A stretch of DNA of 64,000 bases from Streptomyces sp. A 4/2 (GTDB lineage: Bacteria; Actinomycetota; Actinomycetes; Streptomycetales; Streptomycetaceae), in NCBI RefSeq assembly GCF_940670765.1, contig NZ_CALNVW010000010.1, positions 389,152-453,151 of the forward strand, written 5' to 3'. Under the pieces are notes generated by a model. The model saw only the letters and a list, made by a program, of their open reading frames with translations, searched no databases and was not told where the DNA came from. This document shows, piece after piece, positions 40,517-48,879 of the stretch; position 1 is the first letter of the stretch; the number at the start of each line of letters is the position of its first letter. A program made the position numbers and the translations under genes.

Positions 40517-42388
40517 GTGAGGCGATCCAGGGGGAGTGGCAGACGCACGTCCGCACGCGGGGTGTGGCTGGTGTGCGCGGCGCTTTTGGTGCAGGTGGCG
40601 GGGGGTGTTACCGCCACAGCGGCACAGGCCGACGGGCATCGTCCAGGAAGCCGGTCCGCCGGCTCCGTGCAAGGTACTCAACCGGTCCGTGACCGTCGGA
40701 TGCTCGACGCTCCGACGATCTCCTCCGACGACTACCCGGAGTGCGGAGCGGACGGGTGCGCCTCGTCCGGGGGTGTGGATGTGCCGGGCACCTTCACCTT
40801 CACCACGTCGGACACGGACGTCGTCAAATTCACCTACTCGCTCAACAACACGCTTGAGGTCACCAAGACGGTCCCGCCAGGAACCACCAGCACCACCGTG
40901 ACCCTCGCACCGGACCAGAGAGGGCTGAACCAGCTCGCCGTAACGGCCTGGGACGCTGCGGGCGACGCATCGACGACCGCGACCTATTACTTCAGCGTCG
41001 CGCCGAACGCCCCGGCCACCGGAGGCTGGTCCTTCGACGAAGGCAGCGGCAGCACGGCGGCGGACAGCGCGGGATCGCACCCCGCGACACTCGTGGGCGG
41101 CGCGTCCTGGTCCAGCCACGCACGCCTGGGGAAGGCCCTCGACCTCGACGGCACGCAGGGCTACGCCTCGGCGGCCGGCGCGGGACCCGACACGTCCCGC
41201 TCCTTCACCGTCTCCGCCTGGGCCCGCCCGACCGGCCTGACGCACGACGCGGTGGCGGTGTCCGAGGCGGGCGCCGACGGCTCGGCGTTCGCGCTCTCCT
41301 ACTCGGCTGCCTCGCACGCCTGGGTCTTCAGCCGGGACACCTCGGACTCGGCCTCCTCGGCCGTCGTACGCTCCGTCTCGACGGCAACCCCTGTACCGGG
41401 GGTCTGGACCCACCTGACCGGCGTGTACAACGCCCAGTCCGGGACAGTGCAGCTGTACGTCAACGGCGTTGCCCAAGGTGCCCCGGTCCCCTTCACCCCC
41501 TCCTGGCAGGCCGGCGGCGACCTGCAGATCGGCCGCGGCCGGTCAGGCGCCGCGTACGGCGGCTACTTCCCCGGTCAGATCGACGAGATCCAGACCTGGG
41601 ACCGCGCGCTCTCGCCGAAGGAAACCGCAGACCTGGAGGCCGAGGTGGATCCGGAGACCGGCCACTCGCGTCCGGCCCTCGCGGCCGACTGGGAGCTGAA
41701 CGAGGCCTCGGGCAGCACGGCCACCGACTCCTCCGGCTACGGGCACACCGCCGCCCTCTCCTCCGGCGCTGCGTTCGCCACCGACAACGACGGCGGCAAG
41801 GGTGGTGTCCTGTCGCTGGACGGAACCTCGGGCCACGCCTCGGCGAGCGGCCCGCTGGTCGACGGACAGGGTGACTTCACCATCGCCGCCTGGGTGAGGC
41901 TCGACGCCTCCGCGCTGAGTGACACGAGCGTGGAGCACACGATGCGAATCGCCGGTCAGAGCGGCGGCAACCAGGACTCCTGGGGACTCTGGTACACCCA
42001 GCCGGCCGGTATGTCCGAGGGCATGTGGGCGTTCGGCCGGACCGATGCGGACACCCCCGGCGCCACCACGGTGACCGCACCGACAGGCATTGCCGGCGCG
42101 CAACTGGTCGACCCCGGCGACGACTGGACACTGGTCACCGGCGTCTACGACGGAGCGCACCATCAACTCCTGCTGTACGTCGACGGGGTCCGCCAGACTG
42201 CCCCCGTCACGTTCGACTCACCGTGGCAGGCCACCGGGGACTTCACCGTAGGCGTGGGCCGCACGCCCGACGGCTCCTCCGGCGATGCCACGGCGGGCCT
42301 GGTGGATGCGGTGCGGGTGTGGACCGGGGTGACCGACGGGGGCGACATCGACCTGATGTACCTCAACGAGATGCCGATCCCGTTGTAG
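40517..42388 (+). CDS. Secreted protein with two LamG-like (concanavalin A) domains
   Basis: A 623-residue exported protein. The GTG at 40517 gives a twin-Arg-rich start then VWLVCAALLVQVAGGVTATAAQA as signal. An Ig-like domain (GTFTFTTSDTDVVKFTYSLNN) follows. Two LamG domains of about 200 residues each are seen, each opening with W-x-F/L-D/N-E-x-S-G-S-T-A-x-D-S and containing SFTVSAWARP or DFTIAAWVRL, WTHLTGVYNAQSGTVQLYVNG or WTLVTGVYDGAHHQLLLYVDG, and the GYFPGQIDEIQTWDRAL block. It likely binds carbohydrate; no catalytic domain is present. A GTG at 40475 is an alternative start. Confidence 0.8.
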   Translation: MRRSRGSGRRTSARGVWLVCAALLVQVAGGVTATAAQADGHRPGSRSAGSVQGTQPVRDRRMLDAPTISSDDYPECGADGCASSGGVDVPGTFTFTTSDTDVVKFTYSLNNTLEVTKTVPPGTTSTTVTLAPDQRGLNQLAVTAWDAAGDASTTATYYFSVAPNAPATGGWSFDEGSGSTAADSAGSHPATLVGGASWSSHARLGKALDLDGTQGYASAAGAGPDTSRSFTVSAWARPTGLTHDAVAVSEAGADGSAFALSYSAASHAWVFSRDTSDSASSAVVRSVSTATPVPGVWTHLTGVYNAQSGTVQLYVNGVAQGAPVPFTPSWQAGGDLQIGRGRSGAAYGGYFPGQIDEIQTWDRALSPKETADLEAEVDPETGHSRPALAADWELNEASGSTATDSSGYGHTAALSSGAAFATDNDGGKGGVLSLDGTSGHASASGPLVDGQGDFTIAAWVRLDASALSDTSVEHTMRIAGQSGGNQDSWGLWYTQPAGMSEGMWAFGRTDADTPGATTVTAPTGIAGAQLVDPGDDWTLVTGVYDGAHHQLLLYVDGVRQTAPVTFDSPWQATGDFTVGVGRTPDGSSGDATAGLVDAVRVWTGVTDGGDIDLMYLNEMPIPL

Positions 42389-42473
42389 CTGGTGCGGCCG
42401 GTGCGGCGGTGCGGCCGGTGCATGGGCTCTGGCCACACCCTGTGAGTTGGACGGGGAGGGCGAAAAGATCCCC

Positions 42474-42602
42474 ATGGCTGGGAAGTTCGCCCGCTTCAAG
42501 GTGAGGACAGCCGACGGTTCGTACGATCTGGGCATCCCGAAGAAGGACGTGGAATTCGTCCGCTTCGCTCTGACCGACGGCCACTCGCCCAGTAGCGGCT
42601 GA
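42474..42602 (+). CDS. Short hypothetical ORF
   Basis: A 42-residue frame (MAGKFARFKVRTADGSYDLG onward, ending DGHSPSSG) with GGGGAGGG 14 bases before the ATG. Codon use is GC-biased. It may be a true small protein or the remnant of a longer gene in this decayed stretch. Confidence 0.3.
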   Translation: MAGKFARFKVRTADGSYDLGIPKKDVEFVRFALTDGHSPSSG

Positions 42603-42800
42603 TCCTTCGCTTCGGCCCGTCGCCCCTGACGCATCACCCAGTATTGCGCTGGGACTGTGGGCGCGGGGTCTGGCGAAAGGCGGACCTCAAGTGAGCGGCA
42701 CAGAAAGGTCAGTTCGAATGGCGTCGCGTCGTCAGTCAGCCGTTCGGGCCGTACGCTGACGGTGTTATGGGCCGTGCAGAGAGGGGCAGGTCCACATCCG

Positions 42801-43342
42801 GTCATCACGCTCGCGGATCCGGTCATCCGCTTCAACCAGCTGATCACGCTCCCGCAGGCCGCATCGGTGGAGCAGGGGTTCGCCGAGCAGATCTGGCAGG
42901 CGTCCGCCCCCACCTTCCACTCCAAGATCCTGGGTCCTCACTTCGAAGACCTTGCGCGTGACTGGACCCGGCGCTTCGCCCACACGGTTCTTCCCGACGG
43001 ACTCCCGGGACCGGTCGGTACCGCGGAGGTGGCCGACCCCGCCGCTCGTACCAAGCATGAAGTCGACGTCATGGCCCTGGCCCTGGGGGAGCGCCCTCAG
43101 TCGCCGCGTGCCCGCATCGCGCTCCTGGGCGAGGCGAAAGCCACTGCGGCCCGTCGGGGACCGGTGATCTGGAGCGGCTGGAACATATCCGCGCGCTGCT
43201 GGCCGAACAGGGCTACGACACAGGGGGGACCACACTCGCCCTCTACTCGCTGCACGGTTTCTATCCCGACCTCGTGAAACTCGCCGCGCGTCGCCCCGAT
43301 GTTCTGCTCGTGGACCTTGCCGCGCTCTACGGGATGGCCTGA
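42801..43342 (+). pseudogene. Decayed archaeal-type AAA ATPase (DUF234), C-terminal fragment with frameshift
   Basis: The frame from 42801 reads ITLADPVIRFNQLITLPQAA...EQGFAEQIWQASAPTFHSKILGPHFEDLARDW and VDVMALA...RIALLGEAKATA. This is the C-terminal nuclease-like domain of DUF234 ATPases, with the E-V-D and G-E-A-K residues. At about 43145-43165 one base is missing, and the protein continues in the frame two of 43166: DLERLEHIRALLAEQGYDTG onward to LVDLAALYGMA and a stop at 43340. The P-loop ATPase half is missing upstream. It is a truncated and frameshifted relic. Confidence 0.75.
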
Positions 43343-43513
43343 CCGGGGACCGAGAGTGACTCGACCGGGGATCGGGGGCCAATGACAGTACCCATCACAC
43401 CCGCCCCGCATACGCCGCGAACCATGATTCTTTCGCCTAAGCGGCTGAACTTTTGCTGTTCGATGGCTAGTTGGGCCATGAAGGGGCCTACCCTTCAACG
43501 AGTGAACCAGTTG

Positions 43514-44788
43514 ATGTCCCGTGAGCCCGACGCTTCCGACCTGCCCGCCTGTGCCGGTGACACCGGTCCGGCCGGTGACGCCCCGCTCGTCGGTGTGCTC
43601 CCCGCCGAGCTGCGGGACGAGCTGATCGCCTTCCGTCGTGACCTGCACATGCACCCCGAGCTGGGGAACCAGGAGTTCCGCACGACCGCGGCCCTCAAGG
43701 CGCGGCTGGAGCAGGCCGGGCTCGCGCCGCAGGTGCTCAGTATCGGGACCGGGCTCATCTGTGACATCGGGAACAGCGGGGACGCCGGGAGTGCAGCCGA
43801 AGCCCCGCGCGGCGTGCTCGCCCTCCGCGCCGACATCGACGCGCTCCCCATCCCCGACACCAAGACCGCCTGCGCCTACCGCTCCACCGTCCCCGGCATG
43901 GCGCACGCCTGCGGGCACGACATCCACACCACCGTCGTCCTCGGCGCCGGGCTCGTCCTCGCCCGGCTGCACGAGGCCGGGCAGCTTCCGTACCCCGTGC
44001 GGCTGATCTTCCAGCCCGCCGAGGAGGTGCTGCCGGGCGGTGCCCCCGATGCCATCGAGTCCGGGGTGCTGGACGGCGTCGGGCGGATCGTCGCGGTGCA
44101 CTGCGACCCCAAGGTCGACGCCGGGCGGATCGGGCTGCGGGCCGGGCCCATCACCTCCGCCTGCGACCGTCTCGAAGTCAGCCTGGACGGGCCCGGCGGG
44201 CACACCGCGCGGCCCCACCTCACCACCGATCTGGTGACCGCCGCCGCGAAGGTCGCCACCGACGTGCCCGCGCTGCTGGCCAGGCGGATCGACGCGCGGT
44301 CCGGGCTCGCCGTGACCTGGGGCCGGATCGACGCCGGGCACGCCTGCAACGTCATCCCGCAGCACGCCGAGCTGTCCGGGACCGTACGGTGCCTCGACCT
44401 GGACGCCTGGCGGTCCGCGCCCGATCTGGTGCACGAGGCCATCGCCGAGGTGGCCGATCTGCACCGGGCCAAGTCCGTGATCAATTACGTCCGCGGGGTG
44501 CCGCCGGTCGTCAACGACGGCGCCGTGGCCGAGCTGCTGCGCGACGCCATGGCCGCGCGCCGCGGACCGTACGCGATCGAGGACACCGAGCAGAGCCTCG
44601 GCGGCGAGGACTTCTCCTGGTACCTGGAGCAGGTGCCCGGCGCGATGGCCAGGCTCGGGGTGCGTACGCCGGGAGACAGCGCCCGGGGCGACCTGCACCG
44701 GGGGGATTTCGACCCGGACGAGGCCGCGATCGAGGTCGGCGTGGAGCTTTTCACCGCCGCTGCGTTGCTGGACGTACATCGTTCGTAA
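43514..44788 (+). CDS. M20-family amidohydrolase/peptidase
   Basis: A 424-residue metal-dependent hydrolase of the IAA-amino acid hydrolase/N-acyl amino acid amidohydrolase type. FRRDLHMHPELGNQEFRTT opens the domain; ALRADIDALPIPD and MAHACGHDIHTTVVLGAG carry metal ligands; IFQPAEEVLPGGA holds the catalytic Glu pair; GRIDAGHACNVIPQHAELSGTVR spans the dimerisation domain. Substrate is unknown. The ATG at 43514 is used; GTG at 43502 is also possible, and neither has a strong ribosome site. It precedes the nucleoside transport genes but is separated by a promoter region. Confidence 0.85.
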   Translation: MSREPDASDLPACAGDTGPAGDAPLVGVLPAELRDELIAFRRDLHMHPELGNQEFRTTAALKARLEQAGLAPQVLSIGTGLICDIGNSGDAGSAAEAPRGVLALRADIDALPIPDTKTACAYRSTVPGMAHACGHDIHTTVVLGAGLVLARLHEAGQLPYPVRLIFQPAEEVLPGGAPDAIESGVLDGVGRIVAVHCDPKVDAGRIGLRAGPITSACDRLEVSLDGPGGHTARPHLTTDLVTAAAKVATDVPALLARRIDARSGLAVTWGRIDAGHACNVIPQHAELSGTVRCLDLDAWRSAPDLVHEAIAEVADLHRAKSVINYVRGVPPVVNDGAVAELLRDAMAARRGPYAIEDTEQSLGGEDFSWYLEQVPGAMARLGVRTPGDSARGDLHRGDFDPDEAAIEVGVELFTAAALLDVHRS

Positions 44789-44854
44789 CCGGCCACGTCG
44801 GCTCCCGTTCGCGTCGATCCGATAACAGGTTCCGAACAGGCCTTTACCTGACAT

Positions 44855-44866
44855 CTACGCGCGTTA
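44855..44866. promoter_or_regulatory. Nucleoside-regulon palindrome, site 1 (BMP promoter)
   Basis: CTACGCGCGTTA, matching the shared CTACGCGCGTAG palindrome at 10 of 12 positions, 63 bases before the BMP gene. TACGAT (44865-44870) is a plausible -10 overlapping its right half. Confidence 0.6.
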
Positions 44867-44928
44867 CGATCCTGGCGAAAACCAGCGCCGGAAGAGGCGC
44901 TCCAGGTTTGGTTTGAAGGGACCTCCTC

Positions 44929-45984
44929 TTGCGCCGGGTAACCAAGATCGCTGCGTCGGGCATAGCCACCGCAGCCCTCGCTCTCTCCGTCTCTGCCTGT
45001 GGCAGCACCTCGACCCAGAACGACTCCGACTCGTCGTCGAAGTCGTCGTCCAAGGGCGTCAAGGTCGGCGTCGCCTACGACGTCGGCGGCCGTGGCGACC
45101 ACTCCTTCAACGACTCCGCCGCTCGCGGCATGGACAAGGCGAAGAAGGAGTTCGGCGGCGACATCAAGGAACTGACCGCCAAGACCACCGACACCGAGGC
45201 CGACCGCGTCCAGCGGCTCACCGACCTCGCCGACGCGGGCTACAACCCGATCGTCGGCATCGGCTACGCCTACGCCAACTCGATGAAGCAGGTGGCCGCG
45301 AAGTACCCGAAGGTCACCTTCGGCATCGTGGACTCGGTCGTCGACGCGAAGAACGTCGACAACATCGTCTTCACCGAGGAGCAGGGCTCCTACCTCGCGG
45401 GTGTCGCCGCGGCGCTGAAGACCAAGACGGACCACGTCGGCTTCATCGGCGGTGTGGACGTCCCGCTGATCAAGAAGTTCGAGGCGGGCTACGTCCAGGG
45501 CGTCCAGGACACCAACAGCAAGATCAAGATCGACCGGCAGTACCTGAGCCACGGCTCGGACACCTCCGGCTTCGCCAGCCCCGACAAGGGCAAGGAAGCC
45601 GCGCAGGGCATGCTCGACAAGGGCGCGGACGTCGTCTACACGGCGGCGGGCTCCTCCGGCAACGGCGCCATCGAGGCCGTCAACGGCAAGAAGGGCGCCT
45701 GGGCGATCGGCGTCGACTCGGACCAGTACAACATCGCCTCGCTGGCGAAGTACAAGAACTCGATCATGACCTCGGTCGTCAAGAACGTCGACATCGGCGT
45801 CTACGACCTGGTCAAGTCGGTCCGTGCCGGCAAGCCGATCACCGGCACCAATACCTACTCGCTCGCCGAGGGCGGTGTCTCGCTGGCCACCAGCGGTGGC
45901 TTCATCGATGACATCAAGGCCAAGCTCGACGCGGCCCAGAAGAAGATCATCGACGGCGCTGTCAAGGTCAAGACCACTCCCTGA
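44929..45984 (+). CDS. BMP-family nucleoside-binding lipoprotein (ABC transporter)
   Basis: A 351-residue substrate-binding lipoprotein. The TTG start at 44929 follows GAAGGGA and gives a lipoprotein signal with C24 (LSVSACGS), then a Ser/Asp linker. The BMP/PnrA domain has VGVAYDVGGRGDHSFNDSAARGM, YNPIVGIGYAYANSMKQVA, VVDAKNVDNIVFTEEQGSYLAGVAAAL, VGFIGGVDVPLIKKFEAGYVQGV, and VVYTAAGSSGNGAIEAV. Such proteins bind purine and pyrimidine nucleosides. It is followed by a hairpin and then ATPase and permeases of the same transporter. Confidence 0.92.
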   Translation: MRRVTKIAASGIATAALALSVSACGSTSTQNDSDSSSKSSSKGVKVGVAYDVGGRGDHSFNDSAARGMDKAKKEFGGDIKELTAKTTDTEADRVQRLTDLADAGYNPIVGIGYAYANSMKQVAAKYPKVTFGIVDSVVDAKNVDNIVFTEEQGSYLAGVAAALKTKTDHVGFIGGVDVPLIKKFEAGYVQGVQDTNSKIKIDRQYLSHGSDTSGFASPDKGKEAAQGMLDKGADVVYTAAGSSGNGAIEAVNGKKGAWAIGVDSDQYNIASLAKYKNSIMTSVVKNVDIGVYDLVKSVRAGKPITGTNTYSLAEGGVSLATSGGFIDDIKAKLDAAQKKIIDGAVKVKTTP

Positions 45985-45998
45985 CCTGTCCCGTCACG

Positions 45999-46039
45999 TG
46001 GGCCCGGCGCGGGGGATCGCTGTCTCCCCGCCGGGCCCA
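45999..46039 (+). terminator. Hairpin between BMP lipoprotein and ABC ATPase genes
   Basis: TGGGCCCGGC (45999-46008) pairs with GCCGGGCCCA (46030-46039), with partial pairing of GGGGGA and TCTCCCC inside. It lies 15 bases after the lipoprotein stop and would reduce readthrough into the transporter core. Confidence 0.7.
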
Positions 46040-46055
46040 TAACGATGTGTCAACT

Positions 46056-46067
46056 CTACGCGTGTAG
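46056..46067. promoter_or_regulatory. Nucleoside-regulon palindrome, site 2 (ABC ATPase promoter)
   Basis: CTACGCGTGTAG, one mismatch from the shared palindrome; an outer CAACT/AGTTG pair extends the dyad loosely. TAGCGT (46065-46070) is a possible -10. It indicates a second promoter for ATPase, permeases and cdd. Confidence 0.65.
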
Positions 46068-46156
46068 CGTGCAGTTGGCGCGTTAGCGTCACCGCACCCC
46101 CCGCCTCCGCCGGGGCCCCTCCGCCCCCACCGCTCCTTCTCCGAGGAGAGTGCGTC

Positions 46157-47752
46157 ATCAACGCGTCCAGCCCTCCCGCCGTCGAACTGCGCGGCATCAC
46201 CAAACGATTCCCCGGTGTCATAGCCAACCGCGACATCGACATCACCGTCCGCAAGGGCACCGTGCACGCCCTGTGCGGTGAGAACGGTGCCGGTAAATCG
46301 ACCCTGATGAAGATCCTCTACGGCATGCAGAAGCCGGACGAGGGCACCATCACCGTCGACGGCGAACAGGCCGTCTTCGCCGGCCCCGCCGACGCCATCG
46401 CCCGCGGCATCGGCATGGTGCACCAGCACTTCATGCTCGCCGACAACCTCACGGTCCTGGAGAACGTGGTTCTCGGCGGCGAGAAGCTGTACGGCATCGG
46501 CACCAAGGCCCGTAACAAGATCCGGGAGATCTCGGACGCGTACGGTCTCGGCGTCCGCCCCGACGCCCTCGTCGAGAACCTCGGGGTCGCCGACCGCCAG
46601 CGCGTGGAGATCCTCAAGGTCCTCTACCGCGGCGCCCGCACCCTCATTCTCGACGAGCCGACCGCGGTCCTGGTCCCGCAGGAGGTCGACGCGCTCTTCG
46701 ACAACCTTCGCGGCCTCAAGTCCGAGGGCCTGACCGTCATCTTCATCTCGCACAAGCTGGGCGAGGTGCTCTCCGTCGCCGACGAGATCACCGTCATCCG
46801 GCGCGGTACGACGGTCGGCACCGCCGACCCGGCGACCACCACGACCAAGCAGCTGGCCGAACTGATGGTCGGCAGCGAGCTGCCCTCGCCGGAGACCCGC
46901 GAGTCGACGGTCACCGACGAGCCGATGCTCGACCTCGACGGCCTCCAGCTCACCGCCGTCGACACCGACGGGGTCGTACGCGAGGTGCTCTCCGACATCT
47001 CGTTCACGATCCACCGGGGCGAAGTCCTGGGCATCGCGGGCGTCGAGGGCAACGGCCAGGCCGAACTCGTCGAAGCGATCATGGGGATCCGGAATCCGGA
47101 CGGCGGGGTCATCACCCTCGGTACCACCGACATCTCGCACGCGCCCACCCGCAAGCGCCGGGAGAGCGGCGTCGGTTACATCCCCGAGGACCGGCACCGG
47201 CACGGCCTGCTCCTTGAGGCCCCGCTCTGGGAGAACCGGATCCTCGGCCATGTCACCGAGCGGCCCAACTCCCGGCACGGCCTGATCGACGCCAAGGCGG
47301 CCCGCGCCGACACCGAGCGCATCGTCACCGAGTACGACGTCCGTACGCCCGGCATCGACGTCACCGCGGCCTCCCTCTCCGGCGGCAACCAGCAGAAGCT
47401 GATCGTCGGCCGCGAGATGAGCCACCGCCCCAAGCTGCTGATAGCCGCGCACCCCACCCGGGGTGTGGACGTCGGCGCGCAGGCGCAGATCTGGGACCAG
47501 ATCAAGGAGGCCCGCCGCGACGGGCTCGCCGTCCTGCTGATCTCCGCCGACCTGGACGAGCTGATCGGCCTGTCCGACACCCTGCGGGTGATGTACCGCG
47601 GCCGGCTCGTCGCCGACGCGGACCCCGCCACGATCACCCCCGAGGAACTCGGCTCCGCGATGACCGGCGCCGCCACCGGACACCTGGACCACGACGAGGA
47701 CGTCGCCGGCCAGGGCGCCACCGGTGCAGAGGCTGGGGGAGAGGACCGATGA
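46157..47752 (+). CDS. ABC transporter ATPase, duplicated (nucleoside import)
   Basis: A 531-residue protein with two ABC domains. Domain 1 has Walker A GENGAGKST (41-49), signature-region NLGVADRQRVEIL and Walker B LILDEPTAVL. Domain 2 has a degenerate Walker A (GVEGNGQAE), an intact LSGGNQQK signature and LLIAAHPTRGVDVGA, the pattern of sugar and nucleoside ATPases. No ATG, GTG, TTG or CTG exists in frame between the stop at 46040 and a GTG at 46262 inside domain 1. The conserved N-terminus (NASSPPAVELRGITKRFPG) begins at ATC 46157, eight bases after GAGGAG, so an ATC initiator is proposed. It overlaps the permease by 4 bases. Confidence 0.88.
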   Translation: MNASSPPAVELRGITKRFPGVIANRDIDITVRKGTVHALCGENGAGKSTLMKILYGMQKPDEGTITVDGEQAVFAGPADAIARGIGMVHQHFMLADNLTVLENVVLGGEKLYGIGTKARNKIREISDAYGLGVRPDALVENLGVADRQRVEILKVLYRGARTLILDEPTAVLVPQEVDALFDNLRGLKSEGLTVIFISHKLGEVLSVADEITVIRRGTTVGTADPATTTTKQLAELMVGSELPSPETRESTVTDEPMLDLDGLQLTAVDTDGVVREVLSDISFTIHRGEVLGIAGVEGNGQAELVEAIMGIRNPDGGVITLGTTDISHAPTRKRRESGVGYIPEDRHRHGLLLEAPLWENRILGHVTERPNSRHGLIDAKAARADTERIVTEYDVRTPGIDVTAASLSGGNQQKLIVGREMSHRPKLLIAAHPTRGVDVGAQAQIWDQIKEARRDGLAVLLISADLDELIGLSDTLRVMYRGRLVADADPATITPEELGSAMTGAATGHLDHDEDVAGQGATGAEAGGEDR

Positions 47753-48879
47753 AGAAGCTCACCGCACGCATCGACCGGGAGCGGCTGCTCCTCGCGATAG
47801 CGGCCCCCCTGCTCGCGGTGGTGGCGGCCCTGGTCGTCACCACGCTGGTCATCCTGGCCACCGGCAAGGACCCGTTCGCCGCGTTCAGCGACATGCTGAC
47901 GTACGGCTCGGCCAGCGACAGCCAGATCTACATCCTCAACAAGGCGACGACGTACTACCTCGCCGGTATCGCGGTGGCCGTCGGCTTCCGGATGAACCTC
48001 TTCAACATCGGCGTCGACGGCCAGTACCGGATGGCCGCCTTCTTCGCCGCGGTCGTCGGCGGCGCGCTGACGCTGCCCGGCGCCGTCCAGATCCCGCTGA
48101 TGATCGTCACCGCGATGCTGGTCGGCGCGATGTGGGCCGGTGTGGCCGGTGTGCTGAAGGTGACCCGCGGGGTCAGCGAGGTCATCTCGACGATCATGCT
48201 GAACTCGATCGCCACCGCGATCATCGGGTACCTCATGCAGCCGGGCAGGCTCGGCCAGCTCGACGACGCGGGCACCCTGGTCTCCACCAAGCCGCTGCCG
48301 AAGTCGTCCTGGTTCTTCTCCATCGACACCGGCCCCGCGGGCACGCTCTGGGGCTTCATCTTCATCGCGGCGCTGGCCGGTGTGGCGTACTGGTTCGTGC
48401 TGGGCCGTACCCGCTTCGGCTTCGACCTGCGCGCGGTCGGCCAGTCCGAGTCCGCGGCCTCCGCGAGCGGCGTCAGCGTCAAGAAGATGATCGCCACCAG
48501 CATGATCATCTCTGGTGCGATGGCCGGTCTGATCGGTATGCCGACGCTGCTCAACGACAGCCACATGTACAGCAACGACTTCCCGCTGGGCATCGGCTTC
48601 ACCGGTATCGCGATCGCGCTGCTCGGCCGCAACCACCCCATCGGCATCGCGCTCGGCGCGCTCCTCTGGGGCTTCCTGGAGCGCACCACCAACCACCTTG
48701 AGTTCAAGGGGTACGACAAGGAGATCCTCGGCGTGATCCAGGGCGTCATCGTCCTGTGCGTCGTGATCGCCTACGAGGTCGTGCGCCGCTACGGGCTCAA
48801 GCGCCAGCAGCAGAAGGTCGGCGCCGAACTCGCCGCGCAGGCCGCCGCCCACTCGAACCAGCAGGAGGTGACGGCATGA
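47749..48879 (+). CDS. ABC transporter permease (nucleoside import), first subunit
   Basis: A 376-residue BPD_transp_2 family permease with about ten hydrophobic segments. Family blocks are TTYYLAGIAVAVGFRMNLFNIGVDGQYRMAAFFAA, LKVTRGVSEVISTIMLNSIA and NDFPLGIGFTGIAIALLGRNHPIGIALGALLWGFLE. Together with the next permease it forms the membrane channel for the ATPase. ATGA overlaps on both sides show tight coupling. Confidence 0.92.
   Translation: MKKLTARIDRERLLLAIAAPLLAVVAALVVTTLVILATGKDPFAAFSDMLTYGSASDSQIYILNKATTYYLAGIAVAVGFRMNLFNIGVDGQYRMAAFFAAVVGGALTLPGAVQIPLMIVTAMLVGAMWAGVAGVLKVTRGVSEVISTIMLNSIATAIIGYLMQPGRLGQLDDAGTLVSTKPLPKSSWFFSIDTGPAGTLWGFIFIAALAGVAYWFVLGRTRFGFDLRAVGQSESAASASGVSVKKMIATSMIISGAMAGLIGMPTLLNDSHMYSNDFPLGIGFTGIAIALLGRNHPIGIALGALLWGFLERTTNHLEFKGYDKEILGVIQGVIVLCVVIAYEVVRRYGLKRQQQKVGAELAAQAAAHSNQQEVTA

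Noticed and set aside
45968..47692. Long antisense frame opposite the ABC ATPase
   Set aside because: Composition shadow: it covers a conserved ATPase and shows no recognisable domain.
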